Shown: positions 35,501-44,942, counted from the stretch's first letter. The stretch is DNA of 64,000 bases from Methanosarcina sp. UBA289 (GCA_002496565.1 DAKJ01000009.1:131576-195575), one strand, 5' to 3'. Notes: generated by a model from the letters alone, not told the origin. Numbers and translations are program-made.

Positions 35501-35805
35501 CGAGAGAGGCTGGATGGCTGACGGGCCTTCAGGTCTGAGGAAAGTCTCCCCACCACTCCGGATACACGAACATCTGTAAAGGATGTCGGGCGAGAGCCCG
35601 GGCCCTGGCACAGAAACGAGAACCACCCTCTGAAAATGCGATGATGCGAAAGCTGAGGTCTCAGGGAAAGTGGATGAAACGGCGAATCCTCGTGGGTGCA
35701 AGTTGGAAATCGGGAGGAAAGAGCATTCCGGACTCTCCCGATTGTTTTAGAAAACGCATAGCCGAATGCCGTCACTGCAAGAGTCTTAAGGACCATTTCC
35801 TCTAC
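35501..35805 (+). ncRNA. rnpB: RNase P RNA, archaeal type A
   Basis: The conserved block GAGGAAAGTCTCCCC and its partner GAGTCTTA form helix P4 with the universal bulged U. GGCACAGAAACGAG, GATGAAACGGCGAATCC and GGGTGCAAG match other conserved RNase P blocks. TGACGG (about 35518-35523) pairs with CCGTCA (about 35769-35774) as P2. P1 can form from AGAGG + ATGG at 35505-35517 with CCAT + CCTCT at 35793-35803. It removes 5' leaders from tRNA precursors. Ends are estimated from P1 and may be off by 10-20 bases. Long reading frames on the opposite strand are artefacts of the RNA sequence. Confidence 0.9.
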
Positions 35806-35864
35806 TGATTGGTGGCAGGAAATCTTTGCAGGAACAGAAGGGAGCTTACGTGCCTCACTCGCAT

Positions 35865-36060
35865 AAACTTACTTTCTTTTCTTCCCTTTTTCTATTCATT
35901 TTCTCTCTATTTCGGATTCCTTATTCAGTTTTCTATTCGTTTTTCCTCATCTCGGTTTCTTCATTATCTTTTCTATTCTTTTTATTATTGCTTCTTTATT
36001 CATTTTTTCTGTATTCTCATTTTCCTTGTTTTTCCCCATATTATCTTCCTTTATTTTTAA
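35865..36060. other. Polypyrimidine tract between rnpB and a convergent gene
   Basis: About 190 bases of the plus strand are almost only T and C with few A and very few G (runs such as TTTTCTTCCCTTTTTCTATTC). It separates the 3' end of RNase P RNA from the 3' end of the convergent flavoprotein gene. T-runs probably terminate rnpB; the length of the tract is unusual. Confidence 0.6.
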
Positions 36061-36061
36061 A

Positions 36062-37237
36062 TCAGTCCTTATCGGTTCCTTCCAGTTTAAGAAACTTTAT
36101 TTTGGAAACAGATTCAATCAGGCAGAAATTCAGTAGTAGCCAACGGATATAATCTTTATAATTTCTATTGACTACCACTTCATCCAGATACTTATCTAAA
36201 ATATCTCTGTTGCTAACAGCCAGTTTAAAAGAGATCTCAGGAAAGCGATGCATTATTTTCTCCAGTTTAAGAGAACTGGCAAGGTAACTCCCGAATTCCT
36301 GCCTGCAGGCGGACTCGTAGGCTTTGAGGCTACTTAACTTCAGACTGTACATAACAAGGTTGGCAACAGTCTCTGCAGCAAGCTGTCCTGATCGGATAGC
36401 ATATGAAATGCCTTCTCCTGTGAAAGCATCGACAAACCCGGCAGCATCTCCGCTTAAAAGCAGCCTTGAACTGAGAGTTTTTCCTTTTATCCCTCCCTTG
36501 GGAATAATATGGGAACGAACTGGAAAGTCACCTGACAAGCCGTTTTCCTCCAGAAAATCCAGCAGTACCTTTTTCGGATGCCCAAGATATTGAGCTGTTC
36601 CTACAATACCTGCAGAATAATATCCTGCATGAGGAAAGATCCATCCATATCCTCCTTGTGCAATCCCGAAATGAATATTTATAGTGCTTGGAAACCGACT
36701 CCTTATAGTCTCATCTTTATCAGGAATTTCCGACACCAAACCCAGCCCGTATTCTGTTTTTTTATCTCTCGGCCTTACCCTATATTTAAGAGTCCCACCT
36801 GAACCTTCTGAAATAAGGACGAACCTTCCCAGATAGGTGTTATCAGTGGTTCGGACTTCAACCCAATCTTCTTTTTCAATCAAGTCCAGAACCTTTTCCC
36901 CGGTATGAACCTCAATTCCAGTTTCCCTGGCTTTCTCAAGCAAAAAATTATCAAAAATTTTTCTTGAAATCAGTACGGCTAAGTCCGTTTCTTTCGTTCC
37001 TTCTACAAATCGACCTCGAAAATGAACCCTTACCTTTGAGATATTTCTCTCGATTACGGACTCAGGTAGCTTGAAATCCAGGCAAGATAAACCATAAGAA
37101 GAAAGAGCTCCCCCGCAGGGTTTGTATCTGGGGAAATTTTCTTTCTCGATTAAAAGGGTTAAAAGTCCCCTTTTCCCGGCTGTCCTTCCTGCCGATGCTC
37201 CAGAGGGTCCTCCCCCTACTATAATCAAATCGTACAT
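36062..37237 (-). CDS. Geranylgeranyl-reductase-family flavoprotein, copy 1
   Basis: The 391-residue FAD protein starts IIVGGGPSGASAGRTAGKRG (dinucleotide-binding motif), followed by FPRYKPCGGALS, GGYGWIFPHAGYYSAGI and LLLSGDAAGFVDAFTGEGI. These are hallmarks of archaeal geranylgeranyl reductases, which saturate the isoprenoid chains of membrane lipids or quinone-like side chains. It may act on archaeal lipids, methanophenazine or another prenyl compound. A diverged paralog lies 279 bases away on the same strand. Confidence 0.88.
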   Translation of the reverse strand: MYDLIIVGGGPSGASAGRTAGKRGLLTLLIEKENFPRYKPCGGALSSYGLSCLDFKLPESVIERNISKVRVHFRGRFVEGTKETDLAVLISRKIFDNFLLEKARETGIEVHTGEKVLDLIEKEDWVEVRTTDNTYLGRFVLISEGSGGTLKYRVRPRDKKTEYGLGLVSEIPDKDETIRSRFPSTINIHFGIAQGGYGWIFPHAGYYSAGIVGTAQYLGHPKKVLLDFLEENGLSGDFPVRSHIIPKGGIKGKTLSSRLLLSGDAAGFVDAFTGEGISYAIRSGQLAAETVANLVMYSLKLSSLKAYESACRQEFGSYLASSLKLEKIMHRFPEISFKLAVSNRDILDKYLDEVVVNRNYKDYIRWLLLNFCLIESVSKIKFLKLEGTDKD

Positions 37238-37516
37238 GCTAAGCCCCCCGCTTACGGAATAAGTGAAACTTTATAAAGGCAGGAGTAAACTGCCCTTAAA
37301 ATAGATATAATGGCTGGAGCGATAAAAAGGTAAAGGAAAGAAAAAGAGTACTCTAAAAAGTTCTTATTGGTTTTATTACGTGAGCTTGAACCTTATGAAG
37401 AAAAAGAGAGAGCAAGCAATTAATGACCAATAAAGATAACCCTTATAATCAATACTTGAATCCATAACATCAAGAGATTTGCTTAAAATCTCTCTGTTTT
37501 CTAAACGCCTTCTGAA

Positions 37517-38641
37517 TTACCTGAGTTTGAAGTTTAAAAGACACCAGCGCAGGTAATCCTTATAATCAATCGTGAAATCCATAACCTCAAGATATTTATC
37601 AAGCATTTTATTACTTGATGTGAAAATCTTAAATGTCCGGTCAGGGAAACGATGCATTATCTTGGAAAACATAAGCGAATACTTGAGGTGAGTTCCAAAC
37701 TCATTCCGGCAGAGAGTCTCATATTTGCTTAGATCTTTCAGATTTTTGCCCTGTAGGCAAACCCCTGCAACTGTCTCAGCCGCAAACTGCCCTGAACTGA
37801 TGGCATAGGCAAGCCCCTCACCTGAAAAAGCATCGACAAATCCGGCAGCATCTCCGCTTAGAAGGACCCTTGAACCCATTACTTTTCGCTTAAGTCCTCC
37901 CCAGGGGATCTTGTGCCCGTGAAGTTTATACTCTCCGGAAAAGCCATTTTCCTTCAGAAACTCAAGCATGGACTCTTTCGGATGTGGAAAATCCTTGATA
38001 ATCCCGCCAATTCCAACGGAATAATAGGTTTTATGAGGGAAAATCCAGCCGTATCCGCCGCCTGCGGCCCCAAAATGCAGTTCCGTGGCTTTTCCCAGGC
38101 GCTTTTCAATTTCACTCTCGTCGGCAGGAACTTCAGTGACAAGGCAAATTCCATATTCGTCTTTATTATCCGTGGGCCGTACACAGGTTTTGACAAGTCC
38201 TTGAGCGCCTTCTGCAATTATCGCGAATTTTGCCTGGTATGTCCCCTGCCTGGTATCAACTTCAATGCAGTCAGGCATTTCCCTGCAGCACAGAGCTTTT
38301 TCTCCTGTATGGACTTCGATCCCCGTTTCTTTTGCCTTTTCAAGAAGGAAATTGTCAAATTTGCTCCTGGATACGAGCACAGATACCCGATGATCCTTGT
38401 GTACCTCGATTGATTGATCCCTGAAAATGATCTTTGCCCCTGTAACACCCCATTCAATAATATCCTGAGGAAGTTCAAAATCGAGATAAGACATCGCATG
38501 CTCTGAAAGTCCACCTCCGCAAGGTTTGTATCTAGGAAAATTTTCTTTCTCAAGCAGAAGTGTTTTTAGTCCAAGTTTTCCTGCCCTTCTTCCAGCCGAG
38601 GCTCCGGAAGGACCACCACCGATAATGATTACATCATACAT
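37517..38641 (-). CDS. Geranylgeranyl-reductase-family flavoprotein, copy 2
   Basis: The 374-residue paralog has the same motifs: IIIGGGPSGASAGRRAGKLG, FPRYKPCGGGLSEHAMSYLDF, GGYGWIFPHKTYYSVGI and LLSGDAAGFVDAFSGEG. The two proteins are similar along the full length, so this is a tandem duplication with divergence. It is upstream of copy 1; the 279-base gap holds no gene but contains a short stretch resembling the C-terminal coding end (near 37440-37510), perhaps a duplication remnant. The substrate is unknown; a lipid or methanophenazine side chain is plausible. Confidence 0.88.
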   Translation of the reverse strand: MYDVIIIGGGPSGASAGRRAGKLGLKTLLLEKENFPRYKPCGGGLSEHAMSYLDFELPQDIIEWGVTGAKIIFRDQSIEVHKDHRVSVLVSRSKFDNFLLEKAKETGIEVHTGEKALCCREMPDCIEVDTRQGTYQAKFAIIAEGAQGLVKTCVRPTDNKDEYGICLVTEVPADESEIEKRLGKATELHFGAAGGGYGWIFPHKTYYSVGIGGIIKDFPHPKESMLEFLKENGFSGEYKLHGHKIPWGGLKRKVMGSRVLLSGDAAGFVDAFSGEGLAYAISSGQFAAETVAGVCLQGKNLKDLSKYETLCRNEFGTHLKYSLMFSKIMHRFPDRTFKIFTSSNKMLDKYLEVMDFTIDYKDYLRWCLLNFKLR

Positions 38642-38876
38642 GCAAGTAGCACCTTCAAAAGACCCTGAAATATCCTCATATTATATGTGTGTAATTGGAA
38701 GCATTTAAAGTGTTGATATTAGTTTAAAATTACGATAGAATGGGGAAGGCAAATAAAATGAAAAGAAATTCTGGGTAAATAAGACAGATCATTGGCAAAT
38801 CAAAGAAAGGTTCTCCTGAGAAATAAGATTGATTTTCAAAATAAATATAGAAGATTTGTTTTTTTATTGATTCAGC

Positions 38877-39497
38877 TCAATTTTTAAAAGTTTCAAAAAC
38901 ATCAAGGACATTCTGATAATTCACTTCTGTTCCGAAGCAGCCGTCCCTTTCCATAGGAATTCCGTAACTTATAACTCCCTTACCTTTAAGCGCACGCATT
39001 ACCTTGTTGATTTCGTAATCGCAGGCGATCATAAGGACACCGTCGGCACTTTCCATTTTAAGGATATTCTTTACATAGGAGGAACCTGTAACAATGAATA
39101 ATCTATACCCATATTTCTCAGCATCTTTTTTCAACTGAGTAAAGACGCATTTCCCGCAGGATTTACACTGTATCCCTGTCTGAGTAGAATAAGCCGGGCA
39201 GTCAAGACTCCGCATGCAGTGTGGAGCCAGAAGAATCCTCTTTTTTGTTTTTGCAAAATCAGACTTATAGGCTCGATTTTTCAGAGATGCCATCCATTTA
39301 TCCAGAACTCGTGTATCGGAAAATTTAAGGAAAATGTTCCTTAGAGGCAAATAAAAAAAATCAAGTACATTTGCGAAAAAGCCTGCAAGGTACACGTTTC
39401 TTGTAAGACTTCTTTTACTGACAACCAGAGCTATGCCAGAGAGAATAAGGGAGGTGACGATGAAATAAAAAAGAGTTTTTCCAATGAAATTATACAT
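38877..39497 (-). CDS. DUF116 membrane protein, copy 1
   Basis: The ~206-residue protein has two N-terminal hydrophobic segments and a DUF116 domain with a Cys pattern: LLAPHCMRSLDCPA, then GIQCKSCGKCVFTQL, VTGSSYVKNIL, ACDYEINKVM and DGCFGTEVN. The cysteines probably bind an Fe-S cluster or metal. ATG 39497 overlaps the stop of the upstream paralog (ATGTATAA) and has GGAG 9 bases before it, which decides the start. Function unknown. Confidence 0.85.
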   Translation of the reverse strand: MYNFIGKTLFYFIVTSLILSGIALVVSKRSLTRNVYLAGFFANVLDFFYLPLRNIFLKFSDTRVLDKWMASLKNRAYKSDFAKTKKRILLAPHCMRSLDCPAYSTQTGIQCKSCGKCVFTQLKKDAEKYGYRLFIVTGSSYVKNILKMESADGVLMIACDYEINKVMRALKGKGVISYGIPMERDGCFGTEVNYQNVLDVFETFKN

Positions 39498-40125
39498 TGC
39501 ACATCTCCATTTTTTGAATAATTTCCTCAACATTGGCTTCAGTATTGAAGCAGCCATCCTTTAGAAGAAGAACACCCTGGACTGGAACAAAAGACACAGC
39601 CTGCATATCCTCGGAAAGCTCATTATAGCAGGCAACGCCTATACAAGCTTCAGGCCTGTATTCCTTAAAGATTTTTTTAACAAAACTTCCCCCAGGCACT
39701 ACAAAAACCTGGAAATTGCACCTATCGGCAGCTTCGGAGATTTTTGAAACATCACATAATCCGCATCTTTTGCATTCATACCCGTGAACCGGGTCGCATC
39801 TAGCTTTACAGCTCGGATGACGCAGGCATTGAGGAAGAAGCAAAATTTTCTTTCCTTTAACACGCACGAAATCATCATACATGGCAGCATTCCGAACGTC
39901 AATGAGGATATCGTCAACAAGGGTATCCCTAATCCTAAAAGCTCTGCAGAGCCATTTTGAAGGGGAATAAAAGAGGTAAAGCATGAACAGAATGAACCCT
40001 GGAAAAATAATCCTGTGTTTTTTAACTGAATATGCCCCTATGAACAGAGCGATCCCGATTCCTACAAGAGAAAAAAGAACCAGATATATAAAAATTTTTC
40101 CAAGGAATTCATAAGGAATGTACAT
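39490..40125 (-). CDS. DUF116 membrane protein, copy 2
   Basis: The 211-residue paralog has two N-terminal membrane helices (about 8-30 and 40-53), then LLLPQCLRHPSCKARCDP, YECKRCGLCDVSKI, VVPGGSFVKKIF, ACYNELSEDMQ and DGCFNTEANVEEI. It is translationally coupled to copy 1. With the two flavoproteins downstream, it forms a block of paired duplicated genes on the same strand as hdrED. Membrane-attached Fe-S binding is plausible from the Cys motifs, not proven. Confidence 0.85.
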   Translation of the reverse strand: MYIPYEFLGKIFIYLVLFSLVGIGIALFIGAYSVKKHRIIFPGFILFMLYLFYSPSKWLCRAFRIRDTLVDDILIDVRNAAMYDDFVRVKGKKILLLPQCLRHPSCKARCDPVHGYECKRCGLCDVSKISEAADRCNFQVFVVPGGSFVKKIFKEYRPEACIGVACYNELSEDMQAVSFVPVQGVLLLKDGCFNTEANVEEIIQKMEMCNV

Positions 40126-40316
40126 GTTGATGGGAAAGCAATTATCGGTATTTAAGTTTTGCTATATGAAAATAAAAAGAAAGAAAAGAGAAATAAAGAA
40201 AGCTGGAGATCCAGCCTTTACTCTTTTAGCTTACCAGTTTTGAAGTCTAAAACCTCTGCTTTTGCTCAAACCTTTTCTTAAAAGATTTGAAAGGTCAAGC
40301 CTTTTTTAAAATGGTT

Positions 40317-41546
40317 TTACTGAGTTTTGAGGTTTAGAGCCTCTGCAACCAGCTCGATGACATCTTCTACAACAATGTCAGCTTTAAGGGCATCCCGACC
40401 ATCCGAGAGGTTCCTCTTACAGAAGGGACAAGCACTAGAGAGGATGTCTGCATTGGTTTCAAGGGCGTCCTTAACTCTGGCTTCTCCAATTGCCACAGCA
40501 AGATCACCCATTCCTGCCTTTACACCACCTCCAGCTCCGCAACAGCGCTGGAATTCTTTTACCCTGTCCATTTCAACGAACTTAACGCCCGGAATATGGG
40601 AGAGCACATACCTGGGAGCATCAAAGACGCCAACATGGCGGCCAAGGTGACAGGGGTCGTGATAGGTAACTGTCTTGTTAATAGACTTTTCCCATTTGAT
40701 TTTGTCCTCTTTTATCAGGCCTGCGAGGAATTCTGTGATGTGAACAACCTCAAAAGGCAGTTCTTTACCTAGAAGCCTGGGCCAGTCGACCTTTGCAGCA
40801 CGGAAGCAGCCTGCACATGCAAAGAGAACCTTTTTGGCACCTTTTTTCTGAAGAGCTTCTACGTTATGTTTTGCAGCTTCGTGGGCTACATCCTGGTAAC
40901 CTATTTGGCCTGTCCTGATAGGGTTTGAACCGCAGCACCATTCTTCTTCCCCAAGCATGGCAAATTTAATGCCCAGCTTGTTAAGCACACGTGAGGTCGC
41001 AAAGGCAAGAGAAAGTTGCTTGTATCCTGCAGTACAGCCAGTGAAATAGACAATATCTGCTTTATCTGCAATTTTCACATCTGGGGGAACCCAGGCAAGC
41101 CTGTCCTTCTGGTCAAGCATGTAAGCATTATGGTACTGCTTTATTGTTTTAGTTGTACCAGCCAGCTTTCCATAAGGCCCGATTCCTTTCTTGACAAGGT
41201 TTGCCCTCATGGCTTCCCAGAGTTCCACGGTGTTAATACCTGCCTCACAAACGGTTCCACAGACACCGCACGTAGTACAACCGTAGATATCGTCTTTGAA
41301 TTCTTCAAGTTCGGACTGAGGAATTTCCTGCGGACCAAAGAGTTTTGCTTTAAACCCGTAGGACTTGTTCATGAACTGCCTCCAGCGCAGGATTTTATCC
41401 CTGGGGGCCAATCCTGGTTTCCCACCGGAAGCGTCATAAGTCGGACACCATTTTACACATTCACCGCAGCGAACGCAGGCGTCAAGCTCCATGAGCTGAA
41501 CTGCGGTAAGATTCTTCGTATCGATTGAAGGGGTACGTTTTGCCAT
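40317..41546 (-). CDS. hdrD: Heterodisulfide reductase subunit D
   Basis: HdrD reduces the CoM-S-S-CoB heterodisulfide using electrons from HdrE and methanophenazine, the last step of the energy-conserving chain. The 409-residue protein has two 4Fe-4S motifs near the start (CVRCGECVKWCP, CTTCGVCGTVCEAG) and two CCG domains (YFTGC...EWCCGSNP...CAGCF and YHDPCH...RCCGAGGG...ACPFC), which bind the catalytic noncubane clusters. ATG 41546 (MAKRTPSIDTK) with GGAGG upstream is preferred; the frame is open 18 codons further but without a start signal. It lies 4 bases after hdrE. Confidence 0.96.
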   Translation of the reverse strand: MAKRTPSIDTKNLTAVQLMELDACVRCGECVKWCPTYDASGGKPGLAPRDKILRWRQFMNKSYGFKAKLFGPQEIPQSELEEFKDDIYGCTTCGVCGTVCEAGINTVELWEAMRANLVKKGIGPYGKLAGTTKTIKQYHNAYMLDQKDRLAWVPPDVKIADKADIVYFTGCTAGYKQLSLAFATSRVLNKLGIKFAMLGEEEWCCGSNPIRTGQIGYQDVAHEAAKHNVEALQKKGAKKVLFACAGCFRAAKVDWPRLLGKELPFEVVHITEFLAGLIKEDKIKWEKSINKTVTYHDPCHLGRHVGVFDAPRYVLSHIPGVKFVEMDRVKEFQRCCGAGGGVKAGMGDLAVAIGEARVKDALETNADILSSACPFCKRNLSDGRDALKADIVVEDVIELVAEALNLKTQ

Positions 41547-41550
41547 ATTT

Positions 41551-42333
41551 TTATTCGCCTCCTTTATTTGCAAGAAGTGCAAGTGGCATGGCGATTGCAT
41601 GAATATATTTAGTGTATGGGATACATGCGATACAGAAGATCAGGGAAAATATAGAATGGAAGAGCGCTGCCGGTGGTGCTACTGAGGGGTCAAGCCCAAA
41701 GCTCCAGATAAATCCTGTTCGGATTCCATCGGCGAGAAAACCGGAAATCGTAACTATGAAAATGACTCCGAGCAAGACCCAATCATACATAATGGAAGCT
41801 TCCCTGACTTCAGAGACAAACAGCCTTCTTACTATTGCTATAAGAAGCCCGATAAGCAGGATATACCCAAAGATATAGTTCGGAATGGCGAGCATATCTC
41901 TAAACTCGGCGGGGGTAAACGGGAGTTCGATTCCGATCTTTTCGATCATTTCGACTGAAAACATCAACCCTGACAGGGCAAAGAGGGTCATCCAGCCTCC
42001 AAAAATACATAAGTGCATGATCCAGCGAATAGGGCTTCTCTTGAGAATTCTCCTCTGGAAGAGAATGTCAAGTATGAGAATTTCCAGAATAGGCTTTCCA
42101 TGTCCGTTATGGGGTTTTGCTGTTACCTGCTTCCACCAGGTTTTTAAGAATGTGATCGCACTTCCTTTTTTTCCTTCCTGAGGTTCAAGAGCATAACCTG
42201 TGACTCCTGTCCCCCATTTCTGGAAGTCAGTTATCAGACCATATAAGAAAATTACAAGGGCTATTGCACTGAATATCATAATCTGGACAAACGTCATTCT
42301 TAGTGCATCCGAGAGCCCAGAAAAATAAAGCAT
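41551..42333 (-). CDS. hdrE: Heterodisulfide reductase subunit E (cytochrome b)
   Basis: HdrE is the membrane b-type cytochrome that accepts electrons from reduced methanophenazine and releases protons outside. The 260-residue protein has five predicted membrane helices, with His-bearing helices such as WIMHLCIFGGWMTLF and LFHSIFSLIFCIA, as in nitrate-reductase gamma-type cytochromes. It is the first gene of hdrED. Confidence 0.95.
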   Translation of the reverse strand: MLYFSGLSDALRMTFVQIMIFSAIALVIFLYGLITDFQKWGTGVTGYALEPQEGKKGSAITFLKTWWKQVTAKPHNGHGKPILEILILDILFQRRILKRSPIRWIMHLCIFGGWMTLFALSGLMFSVEMIEKIGIELPFTPAEFRDMLAIPNYIFGYILLIGLLIAIVRRLFVSEVREASIMYDWVLLGVIFIVTISGFLADGIRTGFIWSFGLDPSVAPPAALFHSIFSLIFCIACIPYTKYIHAIAMPLALLANKGGE

Positions 42334-42800
42334 TTCCTCACTGATAGTTTATTCCTCCTATGTACGAATCAAAAACTGGGGACTAGTACTGCTTTTACAA
42401 TTGTCACGTTACAGAACATCAATGATAGTAAAGACAGAATGATAGCCGTAGCGACTGTCTGCATAAGGTTTGTATAGTCTGTTAGTGTTTGTATCTATTA
42501 TATTTAAACATTATCTTTATTAAACAGAAGATTAAAAAGCCCACTGAGTCGCAAAAATGAGTGGAGTGAAAGTACTCAAACGAGAAAGAAAAAAACGAAA
42601 ATTATAAAATAATAGTTAAATTATAATAAATAAATAATAAAATAATCTTATAGAATTCTTCCAGACGGAAGAAATAAAAAATTAGGCGGCAAAAAAGTAA
42701 AAAGTGAAAATGAAGAAAAAGAAAAAGTCAATTACAAATCTTTTCAAAAAGGCTTGATGTTGGTCCGTTTGAAAAGCTCTCTGAAAGCCAGGAGAACTTT
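42334..42800. other. Upstream region of hdrED
   Basis: No gene is seen. On the minus strand a TATA-like TTTAAATATAATAG near 42495-42510 would give an hdrED leader of about 150 bases. The rest (42500-42800) is AT-rich, the 3' side of the sulfite reductase gene. Confidence 0.45.
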
Positions 42801-43478
42801 TTACAATCCGATCTCTTCTTTGAATTTTTCAAGCCCGATCTCGTCAATTACTTCTCCGATTCTTCTTGGCCTTGGGTATCCTTTGTAGAAGTTAATTATC
42901 CTTTCAACAAGATCTAGAGCCTGCTCTTCGGAAAGGTCTTTTGCCACTACACTTCCTAGTCTAGGGCGGGGTCCTGCACTGCCACCAACGGATAAAGTAA
43001 AACCCTTTGCCGTACCCATGAGCCCTATATCCTTAATCATAGGTTCGGAGCACGAGTTCTGGCAGCCGGAAACCCCCATTTTTAACTTGGAAGGAAGCTG
43101 CATCCCGTGGTACTTTTCATCAAGCTTTAATCCAAGACCGACTGAATCCTGTTTGCCTCTCTTGCAGAAAGTAGTGCCAGGACAAATTTTAACACTGCGG
43201 ACACAGAGTCCTATAGCAGCTCCGGGTTTTAGATTTAGTTCTCCCCATGCCGCGTCCAGATCTTCTTCTTTTAATCCTACAATTGCAATCCTCTGGGCCG
43301 AGGTAATCTTAAGGGCTGCAGCCCCATACTTTTCTGCAATATCAGCTATTTTTCTAAGCGTTTCAGGATATACGATTCCTCCAGGAATATGGGGAGCAAT
43401 TGCATACGTTTCGCCATCTCTTTGCAGGATTGCAGCTTTCTCGGGAAGATCACCTTTAACATACTCACGACTAACCAT
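42801..43478 (-). CDS. Small siroheme sulfite/nitrite reductase-like protein
   Basis: The ~225-residue protein carries the siroheme-4Fe-4S signature CPGTTFC (C-x5-C) plus CQNSC (C-x3-C), in the context GLCVRSVKICPGTTFCKRG and GVSGCQNSCSEP. It has only one half of the usual duplicated reductase fold and no extra ferredoxin domain. This fits the low-molecular-mass assimilatory-type sulfite reductase known from Methanosarcina barkeri. Its true role (sulfite reduction or detoxification) is not settled. ATG 43478 with GGAGG ten bases upstream is preferred to ATG 43487. Confidence 0.87.
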   Translation of the reverse strand: MVSREYVKGDLPEKAAILQRDGETYAIAPHIPGGIVYPETLRKIADIAEKYGAAALKITSAQRIAIVGLKEEDLDAAWGELNLKPGAAIGLCVRSVKICPGTTFCKRGKQDSVGLGLKLDEKYHGMQLPSKLKMGVSGCQNSCSEPMIKDIGLMGTAKGFTLSVGGSAGPRPRLGSVVAKDLSEEQALDLVERIINFYKGYPRPRRIGEVIDEIGLEKFKEEIGL

Positions 43479-44012
43479 ATTATACATTCCTCCAACTCAA
43501 TTGATCCATGTTTACTTCAAGATTGTTTAGTTTACTCTTTATTTCAAATTTGTTCGATTTAATATTTTATTTTCAAAATTTGTTTGATTTGATGTCTGTT
43601 TCACAATTTTATTGTTACTAGTCTTAGATTTAACATCATTATTTAAGCCTAAGACCGGCGTCGAAAATCGGAAGCAAAAGCTAAATTCATAGATCAGAGC
43701 TGACCGATTACTGAATCAATTAACAGACACAGCGAGTTTTTGATTCAGCTCCCCCTGAAATTAGACCCCAATACAGAAGGTGAAGAATCCGATATTCCAC
43801 CACTTATCCGGATTGAATATATCTAGAATCCGGGAAAAGATTTCAGACCCAGAGACTATATTACTCGAAATAATATAAAACTGTATGCCTGATGCAACCC
43901 AGCTTTTTATAATTAACCAACCGAATTACGGTAAGCAGTGCAGCTAATTATTAAACTTATATTTAAAAATTATAAATATGGAAAAAAGAAGGATCAAAAG
44001 ATCCGTTTTTCT
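43479..44012. other. AT-rich intergenic region
   Basis: No gene is seen. The part next to 43478 is the ribosome site and leader of the sulfite reductase gene; a repeated TTTGTT(C/T)GATTT unit occurs near 43547-43590. The rest shows no supported element. Confidence 0.4.
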
Positions 44013-44396
44013 TTACTGCTGTTTTTTCAGCCTTTCAAGGAATCCATTAAGACCTGCTTTATGCCTGGCTTCGTCCAAAGATGCTCTCTCAAAGAAAAGA
44101 GCAGCTCTTGTATTGCCCTCTTTCCTAGCTAGTTCTGCAGCTTCAGCTTTCTCGACTTCGGCTTTACTCTCTCCTTCAAGCATCATTTCCAGATTTTCAA
44201 GGGTTGTTTCTTTAACAAGTCCGAGAATTTCAGCTACTTCAGTAGCATGCCATGCCTCGTCCATGGCGATCTGGCGGAGATAAACTGCAACATCAGCAAA
44301 TCCTTCCCTCTCGGCAATCTTTGACATTGCAAGATACCAGCCAACCTCGGTCGTTTCTCCTTTAAATGTATTTTTTAAAATCTGTTCAAGAGTCAT
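44013..44396 (-). CDS. Rubrerythrin-like ferritin-fold protein
   Basis: The 127-residue protein has two diiron-type motifs, EAWHATEV (ExxH) and DEARHKAGL, with earlier glutamates in FKGETTEVGWY, in a four-helix ferritin-like fold. It lacks the C-terminal rubredoxin domain of classical rubrerythrin. The family removes peroxide in anaerobes. The ribosome site GGTGATT directly precedes ATG, and a TATA-like TTAAATTATAAATATAG lies about 35 bases further up. It is the nearest gene to the small sulfite reductase, both plausible stress-response redox proteins. Confidence 0.85.
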   Translation of the reverse strand: MTLEQILKNTFKGETTEVGWYLAMSKIAEREGFADVAVYLRQIAMDEAWHATEVAEILGLVKETTLENLEMMLEGESKAEVEKAEAAELARKEGNTRAALFFERASLDEARHKAGLNGFLERLKKQQ

Positions 44397-44744
44397 TTAA
44401 TCACCATTTCTTATTAAAAATAACTATATTTATAATTTAAACATAGAACAATCTTTGAACTTAAACTTTAGATGCAGTTGAAGCCAATATAGTAACTGAA
44501 CCTGTGGTTTGATTTTTCCACCTCATCTGCCAACTTAAGACTTAATATATCTGAGTATATAGATAAGATTTCTGAATTAAAGAAGAGAAGAAATTAAAAA
44601 GAAAACAAGGACTAAAAAATCAAATTTAAAACAGGGAAGGAATGAAACAAGAAAAAGAGATCACAACAAGACCTTACAAGCCCAATAGACTAACAACAAT
44701 GAGGCAGAAATATATGGAAAAATAATTTTGGAAAAATAATCTGC
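44397..44744. other. Divergent intergenic region
   Basis: Holds the promoter of the rubrerythrin-like gene at its left end (TATA-like element near 44425-44440 on the minus strand) and the leader of the ferredoxin gene at its right end. No other gene is seen. Confidence 0.45.
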
Positions 44745-44942
44745 ATGAAAATATATATTGATGAGAAGAAATGTACAGGCTGTGGTAAATGCAAGGCCGC
44801 CTGCCCGAAAGGTCCGAGGGTTTACTCAATAGAAGAGAAGCACGGAAGAAAGGTCTGTGTCTTAAAGGACCCGTCCTACTGCCTTGGTTGCAAAATGTGT
44901 GTGACTGTCTGTATGGAAGATGCAATCACACTTGAAAACTGA
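44745..44942 (+). CDS. 2[4Fe-4S] ferredoxin, 65 residues
   Basis: A small electron carrier with CTGCGKCKAACP (Cys10, 13, 16, 20) and CLGCKMCVTVC (Cys46, 49, 52, 56), separated by a 25-residue insertion with one extra Cys (Cys38). The insertion makes it longer than the usual 55-60-residue clostridial type. It precedes trmJ by about 20 bases and may be co-transcribed. The partner enzyme is unknown. Confidence 0.9.
   Translation: MKIYIDEKKCTGCGKCKAACPKGPRVYSIEEKHGRKVCVLKDPSYCLGCKMCVTVCMEDAITLEN

Noticed and set aside
35428..35796. 122-codon frame on the minus strand
   Set aside because: It runs antisense to the RNase P RNA, whose conserved helices explain the sequence.
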